A DNA stretch of 64,000 nt from CBCOTE01 sp965112965 (GTDB lineage: Bacteria > Desulfobacterota > Desulfovibrionia > Desulfovibrionales > Desulfovibrionaceae), in contig CBCOTE010000022.1 of assembly GCA_965112965.1 (NCBI GenBank), positions 186,001 through 250,000 of the forward strand, given 5' to 3'. Shown one piece after another: positions 18,286-28,470 of the stretch; the first letter of the stretch is position 1; every line of letters starts with the position of its first letter. The position numbers and the translations under genes are program-made. The notes below the pieces were generated by a model, which searched no databases, was not told the origin of the DNA, and worked only from the letters and a program-made list of their open reading frames with translations.

Positions 18286-20763
18286 ATGACGCCGGCGGTA
18301 TCCATGACTAAGGCCGTATCTAATGAGCACAACCTGGTGCGGCGCGAAATGGTGGGCCTAGTCTGTATTTTTTTTGGTCTGTTTACCATGCTTAGCCTCA
18401 TTACTTATGATCCGCTGGACCCAAGTCTGAACCAGGTAGTCTCTAGCGGCCGTTTAGTGCACAACGGTGCCGGAATAGTTGGTTCTTATCTGGCTGGACT
18501 CATAGTAGATTTATTCGGTATCGGAGCTTTTGTCTGGCCTATTGCCTTCCTGGCGTTGGCTTTGTCGCGGTTCTTTCCGCCTCTAGCTTTTTCTCAGCGT
18601 CGTTGGGCTGGGCTTTTGCTTACTACCTTCTGTTTTATGATCTGGGCTGTGACGCCTTGGCCCTTCGAGCGGCTTTCCATAGTTGCGGTATGCGGGGGTG
18701 GTTTTTTTGGCCATGCCGTTTATCGACTGGGCATAGGCCTAATAACTTTAAACGGGGCGCTGCTCGTGTGGTTATTCACTTTTTTTTGCGCTCTTCAGTT
18801 GCTTTCTGGCCTGACTTGGTTCTCCTTGGGCAAGAGGCTCAATGTCCGTCTGGTCGATTTTTTGCGCAAACGTCAGGAGCGGCTCTTACGACGGGAAAAA
18901 AGGCGACGTCAACAGGAGGGCAAAGAGGCGGTCCAAGGGGCTTGTGTCGTATCTGTCGAAGAAGATGATACGATTGCTGCCGGTCAGCTACAGATCAGTA
19001 AGGGGTCTCAGGCTCGGCCTTTTATCCTTCCTGCCGCACGGAGTGCGTTTTTGGTCAGACCGGCAGCGGATAAAGTCAGTGCCTGTATTACGACGTCTAG
19101 CCATGATATCATACCAATAGCGCCATATGATGGCACCGCAGATGGAGAGGATGCTCCATCCGGAGACGATGCTGCGTTATCCGTGACATTGTCTCCGCGT
19201 AACGGTAATCCGACGGTGACATCGTCTTTAGCCGTTACTGTGTCAGCGCCGACTGTCTTGCGGTCAGATAATATGAATGCTCCAGTCAGGCCTGGCTATC
19301 GTAGTCCAAGTCTCACCTTATTCCCGGGCTTAGATTTGCTTACGGTTCCGCAGCGCCAGGGTACCGCGGTTTCAGTGGAAGAATTGCATGGCATGGCCGA
19401 GGCCCTGGTTACCTGCCTGGCCGACTTTGGCGTCCAGGGCGAAGTTCAGAGCATCAGTCCCGGACCTGTGGTCACTATGTTTGAGTATCGACCTGCTCCT
19501 GGCATAAAAATTAGCCGTATTTCCAGTCTTTCTGATGATCTGGCTCTGGCTCTTAAGGCCACTGCTGTGCGTATAGAGGCTCCTATACCGGGTAAAGATC
19601 TCATCGGAGTAGAGATACCCAACTTAGTACGTCAGACTGTGTCACTGCGTGATATCTTAGCCTCAGAGGTTTTCCAGGGGGCGAGCTCACTTTTGACTCT
19701 GGCTCTAGGGGTAGATATCGCTGACCAGCCACGTACTGCGGATTTGGCGCGCATGCCTCACCTACTGGTGGCTGGTGCTACGGGAGCTGGTAAGAGCGTT
19801 TGCCTTAACTCTATCCTTTTGAGTTTTTTGTTTAAGGCTCGGCCTGATCAGGTTAAGCTCCTACTTATTGACCCCAAGCGTATAGAGCTGGCGGTCTACA
19901 CCGATCTGCCGCACTTGGTGCATCCCGTAGTTACAGACATGAGTTTAGCCAAAAACGCCCTGGACTGGGCAGTCTACGAGATGGAGCAGCGTTACGACGC
20001 TATAGCTCGTATGGGAGTCCGCAATATTGAAAGCTATAACGTTAAGGTCGGTCAGTTCGCATGTAGCAAGAATGAGGCGTCTCCAGAGCTGGCTACTCTG
20101 GAACCTATGCCTTATCTGGTCATCGTCATTGATGAGCTGGCCGATCTCATGCTCACGGCGGCCAAAGATGTAGAGATGAGTGTTGTCCGACTAGCTCAAC
20201 TGGCCCGGGCTGCAGGCATTCACATGATCCTGGCAACTCAGCGGCCCAGCGTAGATGTGGTTACTGGCCTTATCAAGGCCAATTTCCCTTGTCGCATCTC
20301 CTTTCAGGTTACCTCTAAGCACGATGCGCGCACTATCTTGGACACTGTAGGTTCGGAACGACTGTTAGGAAAAGGCGACATGCTTTTTAAGCCTTGGGGG
20401 GGCAAGCTGCAACGCATGCATGGCGCCTTTGTGAGTGATGAGGACGTGGCTGCGATAGTAGGATTCTGGAAGTCGCAAGCCAAGCCTGAGTACCGTATAA
20501 ATTTTTCGGAGTGGAATAGTGGTAGTGTCAAGAGTGAGGGCGGCTGGGGCATGGGCGGTGATGACATCATCAATGACCCCATATATGCTAAAGCCGTGGA
20601 GTTCGTAACTAGTCAAGGCAAAGCTTCTATTTCACTTGTGCAACGCCGTTTCCGTATCGGCTACAATAAGGCGGCTCGTTTCATCGAACAGATGGAGGTG
20701 GATGGCTACATAGGCGCGTCTGATGGCAGTCGGCCCCGACCTGTTTTTACAGTAAAAAAATAA
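18286..20763 (+). CDS. ftsK: DNA translocase FtsK
   Basis: Septum-anchored DNA pump that clears and aligns chromosome termini during division. Four hydrophobic helices fill roughly residues 20-170, then a low-complexity linker, then the motor with Walker A GATGAGKSV (about residue 497) and Walker B VIVIDELADLM (about 612), and finally a gamma winged-helix domain (QRRFRIGYNKAARFIEQME). I chose the ATG at 18286, which has AGGAG 14 bases upstream; the open frame extends further back and overlaps efp, and an ATG at 18304 is also possible. Length (825 aa) is normal and no lesion is visible. Retention fits a circular chromosome that still needs segregation control. Confidence 0.93.
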   Translation: MTPAVSMTKAVSNEHNLVRREMVGLVCIFFGLFTMLSLITYDPLDPSLNQVVSSGRLVHNGAGIVGSYLAGLIVDLFGIGAFVWPIAFLALALSRFFPPLAFSQRRWAGLLLTTFCFMIWAVTPWPFERLSIVAVCGGGFFGHAVYRLGIGLITLNGALLVWLFTFFCALQLLSGLTWFSLGKRLNVRLVDFLRKRQERLLRREKRRRQQEGKEAVQGACVVSVEEDDTIAAGQLQISKGSQARPFILPAARSAFLVRPAADKVSACITTSSHDIIPIAPYDGTADGEDAPSGDDAALSVTLSPRNGNPTVTSSLAVTVSAPTVLRSDNMNAPVRPGYRSPSLTLFPGLDLLTVPQRQGTAVSVEELHGMAEALVTCLADFGVQGEVQSISPGPVVTMFEYRPAPGIKISRISSLSDDLALALKATAVRIEAPIPGKDLIGVEIPNLVRQTVSLRDILASEVFQGASSLLTLALGVDIADQPRTADLARMPHLLVAGATGAGKSVCLNSILLSFLFKARPDQVKLLLIDPKRIELAVYTDLPHLVHPVVTDMSLAKNALDWAVYEMEQRYDAIARMGVRNIESYNVKVGQFACSKNEASPELATLEPMPYLVIVIDELADLMLTAAKDVEMSVVRLAQLARAAGIHMILATQRPSVDVVTGLIKANFPCRISFQVTSKHDARTILDTVGSERLLGKGDMLFKPWGGKLQRMHGAFVSDEDVAAIVGFWKSQAKPEYRINFSEWNSGSVKSEGGWGMGGDDIINDPIYAKAVEFVTSQGKASISLVQRRFRIGYNKAARFIEQMEVDGYIGASDGSRPRPVFTVKK

Positions 20764-20812
20764 GGTTTATTTATATTTGAAGGATATTGAGGTATGCTAG
20801 AAAGGATGCGCT

Positions 20813-21553
20813 ATGATGGATTTATTGGTTACCATTAGTTTTTTCTTTCTTCTTTGGACTAGCGAGGTCTTTGCCGACAACCTCTTCTTGAACTCCACTA
20901 CGCCGCCAGCCCTGGTCGGTATTTTGGCGACTGGTCCTCTCTTAGATTCAGCTGTGGCGGCTGACTTAGTGGCGCGAATCCAGCGTCAGTGCGAACAGCA
21001 GAATGCTTTTACCGCCGAATTCAATCAGAGATTAGTCAATATTGCCAGCCGTGAAATTGAACAGCGGAGTGGTACTTTCGCTTTTCTAAAACCTCATTTA
21101 GTACGTTGGGAGACCATCCTGCCAGAAAAGGAGCTAGTGGTGGCTGGAGAGCGGGAAGTCTGGGATTTTTTCCCGGCTGAAGGGACGGCTTACCGCTACA
21201 CTTTGGAAGAGATGCTTCATTCTAAGACTATGTTGCGTTTCATCTCGGGCAAGACTCGCTTAGACCAAGATTTTTATGTCAAAGGCCAGAAGGTCGATGC
21301 TTCCCCCGCCAGCTTGATTAAGCTCGATCTAGTGCCTCGAGAGCCCGAGCCCGGGCTTGTGCAGGCCTATGTATGGGTTGATCCGGCCACGGTGCTCTTC
21401 AAGCGCGTGCTAATCCAGGATTTTTATGGCAATACTAACGATCTTGAATTTAGCAATCTTAGGCCGGCTGCTAGGCTCGATAAACACCTTTTTATATTTT
21501 CTCCTCCAAACAGTATTCAAATTTTAGATAATTTTAATAGTCATAAGTCGTAA
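20813..21553 (+). CDS. lolA: Outer-membrane lipoprotein carrier protein LolA
   Basis: Periplasmic shuttle taking lipoproteins from LolCDE to the outer membrane. A cleavable signal peptide (about residues 1-22, MMDLLVTISFFFLLWTSEVF) precedes the mature domain with features of the family: repeated beta strands, RWETILPEKELVVAG and DFYGNTNDLEFSN. A ribosome binding site (AAAGGA) lies 7 bases before the ATG. It follows ftsK by 49 bases. The 246-residue length is slightly long but acceptable. Its presence shows that an outer membrane with lipoproteins is still made. The ABC ATPase at 13.7 kb could belong to the same pathway. Confidence 0.88.
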   Translation: MMDLLVTISFFFLLWTSEVFADNLFLNSTTPPALVGILATGPLLDSAVAADLVARIQRQCEQQNAFTAEFNQRLVNIASREIEQRSGTFAFLKPHLVRWETILPEKELVVAGEREVWDFFPAEGTAYRYTLEEMLHSKTMLRFISGKTRLDQDFYVKGQKVDASPASLIKLDLVPREPEPGLVQAYVWVDPATVLFKRVLIQDFYGNTNDLEFSNLRPAARLDKHLFIFSPPNSIQILDNFNSHKS

Positions 21554-21609
21554 TGGTCTTGTTCTGTGTTATTTCTAACCTTTTCCGGTAGCATAATATC
21601 TATTATTTT

Positions 21610-22859
21610 TTATATGTCGAAGAGGTGTACTTGGACTTCGCTACCTGCATTCAGACTTTTGATGTCCGCTGGAATGGTCACTAGGCCTTCAGCATCCAGA
21701 AGACTCCGTAGCAGACCTGAACGATTGGGTACGGGCACAGCTAAGGGTAGGCCAGTAGTGGTGTGGTAAGCTGCAACCGGATTATAATTTTCTAGGCCAT
21801 ATTTAGAGGCGACGTTGCGTGAAAGTATAGCTCGGCAATGAGGGCTGCGATCCGGGGTGAAGGCAGCCAGATCGTCGGCAAGTCGATGCAGAAAGGATAC
21901 ATTTAGGACCCGCATGACTACCTGGGACGAGGCAAACTGGCCGGGCAGGCCCCAATATGAGATTTGGTTTACTCGGGCTATTATGAGCGACTTGCCCGGG
22001 CTGATGTTTGCGCCCTGTACGAGGATCTCAGCACCGGGTAGATTTTAGAGTACATCTAGTAAAATCGGTCATTTCGATAGAGCTACCACCGGAGATGAAG
22101 ACTACGTCGGTGTCTGCCAGACAGGCCTGTAGAGCGGCTTGTAGAACTTTGGTCTGATCGGGCACGATATCCAGGTAGCATGGGGGATGCCGGCCGACGG
22201 CGCGGTAGATCAGGCAGACTAAAGTGGCGCCGTTCACGTCGCGTACTTTTCCAGAGATAAGAGGTGCCTCCACAGGCATTACTTCATTCCCAGTGGAGAA
22301 GATGGCGGCCTTTGGCTGTGTGTGCACTGGGCGCGGGAATAACCTAGAGCGAATAGTCCGATTTCTTGGGGACGCAGGCGGTAGCCACGGGGCAGAGTTA
22401 TGGCCCTTATGAGCGCATTCTCGCCGTGGAGTATAGCGTTGCCCCCGGGGGCCAGTGACTTGCGTACTTTAATGGTCTCGATCTCTAGTTCCTGAGTGTG
22501 TTCGGTTATTACTACGGCGTCGGCGCGTAGGGAGGTTACCGCCGGTGACGATTCGCATGTATTCTCCTGGGTTGATGCGGCCGGTGGAGTGAGTATCAAC
22601 CTCTATCGTGGCGGTGCATCGCAGGTAGGCTGGGGTGGTTTTCGCTGGCACTGAAAAGGTCGGCGGCTGATATGGCATAGCCATCCATGCATGAGCGGTT
22701 GGCTAAGGGCAGATTTTCACGAGCCGGAAGGTCTGCGGCAAGTATGCGATTGTCGGCCTCGGTGAGGGCGATTTCGATTATAGGGAGGGGAGAGAAGATC
22801 TCGAGATGGGCGATGCATTCGGCAACGGAAATAATATGAAAAAATTTGCGCACAGGCAA
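21610..22859 (-). pseudogene. moeA: Molybdopterin molybdenumtransferase MoeA, frameshifted
   Basis: MoeA inserts molybdate or tungstate into molybdopterin. The complete order of family blocks is present on the minus strand but spread over several frames: an N-terminal block with NRSCMDGYAI (family LPxFDNSAMDGYA), GRINPGEYMRIVTGG, PGGNAILHGENALI, AIFSTGNEVM, DVVFISGGSS, then GANISPGKSLIIARV, GLPGQ, and a complete C-terminal domain ending VQVHLFDI. The frame changes lie near 22600-22680, 22470, 22300 and 22040. Between the breaks the sequence is well conserved, so inactivation appears fairly recent. It converges with lolA. Confidence 0.85.
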
Positions 22860-25800
22860 ATTCCTATGGAGGTTGCAGTGGAATTATTGACCATATAAGA
22901 TAGGTTTTAGCTGGTATTAATGCCTAATTTTGATGCTAAGTAATCAAGGTTCATTTTTTTGGTCTAGGCACTATTTTCATGGCATTTTGGCAGCTAGCGT
23001 GCTGTATATGGCTGTAGATGTCCAGATATCTAGTGCGAAGACTGAAGTTGGAGATATATAGAATCATCTTTAGTGTGTGGTATTGAGGCTAATGGCGGCT
23101 GTCTGTTTTAAGGTTGAAGCAGTGCGATCGGACTGAAAGGTAAGGCGATGTGTCGGGTTTTGTATAGGTGGATCAGAGTGCTTGCTCGTCGGCGAATACT
23201 ATGACAGGAACCCTGGGGTCCGATTAAATCCTCTTTTTTGAAGTGAGCTGCTGAAGTAATTTTTTTGTGCTAGACCGAGTAAATGAAGTCGAGAAGCGGC
23301 TGGAGATTGGTTGCAGTGTGGTGATGCACTAACGGCTGGTGCTATCTCAACGGTAGCAACTGTAGAGTATGAAAGCTTTGGAACAGGCTCACTTAGGTCA
23401 CCTGATATAGTTGCGTTATTACGTGTAGATGAATGCATAATCTTTATTTTGGTGTACTAGCTGCACTTGTAGTGTAAAGAGGGCTACCAGACAGGATTGA
23501 CTCAGGTGCGTTTTAGTATAGTATCGATGCCGAACTAGTGTTAGGTCTGTAGTGCATGATAAAAGGACTGAATTTAGATAGGAGCAGACCATGCCTACTG
23601 AGAAAAAAGTTTAAATAATATTTTTTCTATAAAAATGGTTATAACTAATCTATTATTTGCAGAATATTTAAGTGGTAGATCAAGCACTGTGGTTGCACCG
23701 ACTTAGTATAAACGCTGATTAGGGCATTTTGTCCAATATTATATTGGGTTGTTCTAGAAAGTACATTTTTTATAATGATGTTATGTAATATTAATATCAC
23801 ACTATAAAAAATGTAACAACAATAATAACTATAGTACATAATTGTATTTTTTATTTCGTCCAGATAATTTTTTTTGAAGATATTAGAGCACTGGTGAAGG
23901 GGGAAGAGAAAAAATATTTTTAAAAAAAAGTTTTTCTATATCTACGACGCTTCCTAGCTATCTCATTTTTATTTTTTTATTCTTTATATCAATACCTTAG
24001 GTGTGTGAATATTTCAATATGGGTGAATAAGGTGGTCTAGTTACGTCGAAACATTCGCGGTTAGACTTGAGGTCAGTAATAGCGATGCTGCCTATGATAG
24101 TCGGCCTTAGCAGCTCTGAATGGTCTTTTTGTACGGGTATTCTAGATGTTGCGGAGGACGTGCGATTATTGTGGGTGTCGAGGTAGAGCATGATATATCC
24201 GGGCACGTCGAAAAAGTGAGGTCGGAGGCCTGGTCGATGACGGCATGTTCATTGGCGGAATCTGATAATTTGACCGAAGCAATAGACAGTCAGTTTTTTT
24301 TGGGTTGTTGGGTCGAGTTGCTGGGGGGGCGCTAAAGTTTGAAGTAGGTGGTGATGTAATACGTAGGAGCTAAGATTAGTTCACAGCCTTTGTAGGGGCT
24401 TTCCCAATCATAGGGTTGGCCTATGAAGGTCTAAACCAGGCTTCTGATGGTGGGAAGTCGGCGGCCACGTAGCGGGAGGCAGGTTATTCGTGTAGGACGG
24501 CTACCGGCGTCAGAGATGGTAAGGCTAACAGTGCAAGGGTCTGCAGTCGTCTAGATAACCGAGGATGATGAGGTTAGAGAATACCGGCTTGTGTCTTTAA
24601 AATGGAAGTGGATTGGGACATTGGTGAAAGGTGTGTCATTATAGATGGTGGATGAATGGTCTATTAAGGCAGCGGTGTCGGCCGAGATCTAGCCGGAGGC
24701 GAAGGGAGCTTTGACGGAGAACTAAATACCGTCGATGGTGATGCGAGTGGGTGAAGGGTGGATGTCGGTCTAGATAGCGGAATTCTGAACTAGTTGAATG
24801 GAGTTAACCTTGCTTAGTTTTGGCCTGGCATATAGCGGGTGCAGACAATATTATGCATGGTGGGCCCTTGCAGGCAATGAAAAAATGAGGGCCATAGACG
24901 TAGTCTTGGACGAGTTATTCGATCCAGACAGCGGAGTGAAGTTGGGTATTTTTTTCGTCGAAGTCCAATTTATTGCGAGCTAATGTTATATTACATAAAA
25001 TTTTTTGGTGGCGCCGGAAGCAATTTTTTTGTTGCCAGGGGACTGGGAGAAGTTTTTGAGATACAGCTTGCGTATTCTTGCCTTAGAGGATGAGGAGGGC
25101 GTTAAGATGACTTAGAGGTGATGCAGGCCTTTAAATTTTGTGGCAGGTCAAAGGGTATGGCGAGGTTTAGGGTATTTTTGGGCTTGTGGTACTGAGAGGT
25201 GTTGGAGGTCCTCTAGCATACACGGATTGAGATACAATCGAGCAGTTTTGGGCGGCGTAGTCTGGGACAAGATCATACTGCATCCAGTTTCAAGTGGATA
25301 TATTCTCCAGCGAGATCGGCTTCGGCCGGTCAGGATCAGAACGAGTCGACCGATTCGTCGACGTCATTATTATGGGCGGCTAATTTTAATTAGTCGGCTA
25401 AGACATGGGTATTGATACCGAAAATGTTGTAGAAGTTATTGAGACTTTGTTCATGCCTGAGCTAATATTGTATATTCACCTACAGTAACGGCGATATACA
25501 GGAGACCCAAGGCCGTGTGGTAAGGCAAATTTATCTAGGCGCTGATGCAGGAAGTCGTGGCAGCTCTATAGGCACTTCAGGATTACAGCGAAGTTTAGAC
25601 GCAGGGGATCAGTGGCTGAGAACTTATGGTTTTCATCTAGATGAAAGCTGTGGTCCTGGACGGGTATATTAGCTGTCATTATCTGCATCAGTTTAGATGT
25701 TTCACAGGCTTGATAATATTATATGTAAGAGGCCAAGAATAGCTATAGAGAATGTTATTTAGAGGCAGACATGAATGTATTTATCGCTAACTCTGTATTT

Positions 25801-26415
25801 TGTGCATAATTGTTCAATGTATTGCTACGTGAGAGCGTCCAGGAACTGATGTTTAAGAGCAATTAATAGTAACAGAGGTACTGTGGGGCAATATTGGCTT
25901 CAGTTCTGTCAATATAGAGCTTGAAAGATATCTTGGTCTATTTTGGCGGTGATAAATTTCTCTACTAAAAAATTTATATAGTATTTTTTGGTATATAGGA
26001 AGGGCGATTCTATAGACTATAGCAGGCCGCGGCAATACCGGACTTATAAGTTTTTCGATATTACATAGCTTTAATAGTGGCCTGGACATCATAGGCGTAG
26101 ATAAGGATCGTTGCCTGGCCGGAAATGTGGATAGGTTAGTTGCATCAGTGACTGGGAATATATTGTCATGCTTCTGTCCTCCCTGATAGGCGAACTGGGA
26201 TGGCTCAAGCCTGATGCTTGTTAATTCTTTCATAGCACCTGACATTTTGAGTTTTTTTCATACCTAGCTATGTGTCCGTGAAATTTTCACTGCGCTGTTT
26301 AGTCTCGGAGGTTAACCGAGGTTGTAACAGTTGCCTGCGCGGGGTAACAAGGAATTTGGTATTGTTAGACTTTGGCCCGTATTTTTATTCCGTGAGTCAT
26401 GTTAACTGTCTCCCT
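22860..26415. other. Eroded stretch, 3.5 kb
   Basis: No intact gene. 23199-23438 and 25853-26245 on the minus strand are open but unrecognised and lack ribosome binding sites. The clearest former coding sequence is a minus-strand frame at 24335-24979, listed separately. Runs of G7 (24323-24329) and many A/T runs occur. The interval ends at the uvrB start. Confidence 0.6.
24335..24979 (-). pseudogene. Remnant of an unidentified gene interrupted mainly by TAG
   Basis: One minus-strand frame of 215 codons holds long protein-like stretches (for example ISADTAALIDHSSTIY and VPIHFHFKDTSRYSL). It is interrupted by five TAG codons and one TAA but no TGA. Restoring Gln or Trp at the TAG sites gives a smooth sequence, as expected from CAG-to-TAG and TGG-to-TAG mutation. 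I do not recognise the family. Confidence 0.45.
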
Positions 26416-28470
26416 ATGTCCAAGGAGCTTAAAATAGGAACGCTATTTCAGTTGGAGAGTCCTTTTGCACCGGCTGGTGACCAACCTAGGGCTATTGCTG
26501 CCTTGGTGGCGAATTTCGTGACTGGAGTGCGCGACCAGGTGTTGCTTGGGGTCACGGGCTCGGGCAAGACTTTCACTATGGCTGGAGTCATCGAGGCTTT
26601 GAGCCGTCCGGCCTTGGTGCTTGCCCCCAACAAGACCTTGGCCGCCCAGCTTTATAGCGAGCTTCACAGTTTTTTTCCGTACAATGCTGTGGAGTATTTT
26701 GTAAGTTATTATGATTATTATCAGCCAGAGGCCTATATTCCACAGAGCGATACTTTCATCGAGAAGGATTCGTCCGTTAATGACGAGATCGACAAGTTAC
26801 GCCACTCCGCCACCCACGCTCTTCTTACGCGGCGCGACGTGGTCATTATAGCCTCAGTATCTTGTATTTACGGCCTGGGATCACCAGAATACTATAGTCG
26901 CATGGTTATACCCATCAAGACCGATCAGGATTTACCCATGGAACGCCTCATGGCCTGGCTCATTGAGGCGCAGTACGAGCGTAATGATTATGATTTTTAT
27001 CGCGGCACCTTCCGTGTGCGCGGGGATGTACTTGAGATAATACCAGCCTACTACAGGGACAAGGCGTTGCGATTGGAGTTTTTTGGTACGAAGCTGGAAT
27101 CTATTTTTGAAGTAGATCCACTGACCGGCGTCAATGGGGCGAGATTATACGAGACTGTTATTTTTCCGGCCCGACACTATGTCTCGGACCGGGATAACCT
27201 GCAACGTGCCATGGACGACGTGCGTGATGAGCTAGCCAGGCGGCTCACGGATCTTAAGAGACAACAGAAGCACGTGGAGGCACAGCGCTTGGAGCAGCGC
27301 ACTATGTTCGACCTGGAGATGATCGATGAGTTGGGCTACTGTAACGGCATCGAAAATTATTCTCGGCACCTGGATGGTCGGGCTCCTGGTACGCCCCCGT
27401 CCTGTTTACTAGACTACTTTCCTAAAGATTTTATCCTATTCGTCGACGAGTCGCACATTACTATTCCCCAGGTGAGGGCTATGTTTAATGGCGATCGTTC
27501 GCGTAAGCAGACGCTTGTGGATTTTGGTTTTCGTCTCCCTTCGGCTATGGACAACCGGCCCCTACGCTTCGAGGAGTTCCAAGCTCGGCGGGGTCAGACC
27601 GTCTGCATTTCGGCTACGCCCGGCCCATGGGAGCTGGAGCAAGCTCAGGGCTTGGTAGTGGAGCAAATTATCCGGCCCACGGGTCTAGTAGACCCTCAGG
27701 TAGTAGTACGGCCGGTTAAGGGCCAAGTGGATGACTTATTGGCCGAATGCAAGGCTCGCCACTCGGCGGACGAGAGAGTGCTAGTGACAACCCTCACCAA
27801 GCGTATGGCCGAGGATTTAGCTGAGTATCTGACGCAAAGGGGTGTGCCTGCTCGTTATCTACACTCGGAAATCGAGACCTTAGAACGGGTGGCTATCCTT
27901 AAGATTTTACGGGCCGGGGAGTTTTCTGTGCTGGTGGGCATTAATTTACTGCGGGAGGGGCTGGATCTGCCAGAGGTATCCTTGGTAGCTATTCTGGATG
28001 CAGATAAGGAGGGTTTCCTGCGCTCCGCGCGTTCTCTCATCCAGACATTCGGCCGAGCGGCGCGTAATGTAGCCGGCCGGGTTATTCTCTACGCGGACAT
28101 AGTCACCCCAAGCATGGCCGCGGCTATGGAGGAGACAGCACGGCGTCGGAAGAAGCAGCAGACCTATAATATTGCCCACGGCATTACGCCGCAGACAGTA
28201 AAAAAGACGATCGATAGTGCGCTTGCCTCCATTTACGTTCAGTCTCGGGAAAGGTCTATGAACAGGGCTGGGACTGCAGTAATCATGGCTGCTGATCTTA
28301 TGTCAAAAAATACCATGCAAGGACCGATCCTTGAAACTCTGGACTCGGTCCGACTGGCCAAGGATATCAAGCAGCTAGAGCGAGAGATGCGAACGGCAGC
28401 TAAGGAGTTGGAGTTCGAACAGGCAGCGGAGATCCGGGATCGTATCGCAGTCCTGCGCCAACAGCTTTAA
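26416..28470 (+). CDS. uvrB: Excinuclease ABC subunit B
   Basis: Damage-verifying helicase-like subunit of nucleotide excision repair. The 684-residue protein has Walker A GVTGSGKTFT, the beta-hairpin YYDYYQPEAYIP, motif II DESH, helicase motifs TLTKRMAEDL and QTFGRAARN, and the C-terminal UVR domain (LEFEQAAEIRDRIAVLR) that contacts UvrC. I start at the ATG at 26416 (MSKELKIGTLFQLESPF), the family N-terminus; the frame is open further upstream to 26272 but that part does not resemble UvrB. No ribosome binding site is evident. uvrA and uvrC are not in the window. Intact, so this repair route is probably retained. Confidence 0.96.
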   Translation: MSKELKIGTLFQLESPFAPAGDQPRAIAALVANFVTGVRDQVLLGVTGSGKTFTMAGVIEALSRPALVLAPNKTLAAQLYSELHSFFPYNAVEYFVSYYDYYQPEAYIPQSDTFIEKDSSVNDEIDKLRHSATHALLTRRDVVIIASVSCIYGLGSPEYYSRMVIPIKTDQDLPMERLMAWLIEAQYERNDYDFYRGTFRVRGDVLEIIPAYYRDKALRLEFFGTKLESIFEVDPLTGVNGARLYETVIFPARHYVSDRDNLQRAMDDVRDELARRLTDLKRQQKHVEAQRLEQRTMFDLEMIDELGYCNGIENYSRHLDGRAPGTPPSCLLDYFPKDFILFVDESHITIPQVRAMFNGDRSRKQTLVDFGFRLPSAMDNRPLRFEEFQARRGQTVCISATPGPWELEQAQGLVVEQIIRPTGLVDPQVVVRPVKGQVDDLLAECKARHSADERVLVTTLTKRMAEDLAEYLTQRGVPARYLHSEIETLERVAILKILRAGEFSVLVGINLLREGLDLPEVSLVAILDADKEGFLRSARSLIQTFGRAARNVAGRVILYADIVTPSMAAAMEETARRRKKQQTYNIAHGITPQTVKKTIDSALASIYVQSRERSMNRAGTAVIMAADLMSKNTMQGPILETLDSVRLAKDIKQLEREMRTAAKELEFEQAAEIRDRIAVLRQQL

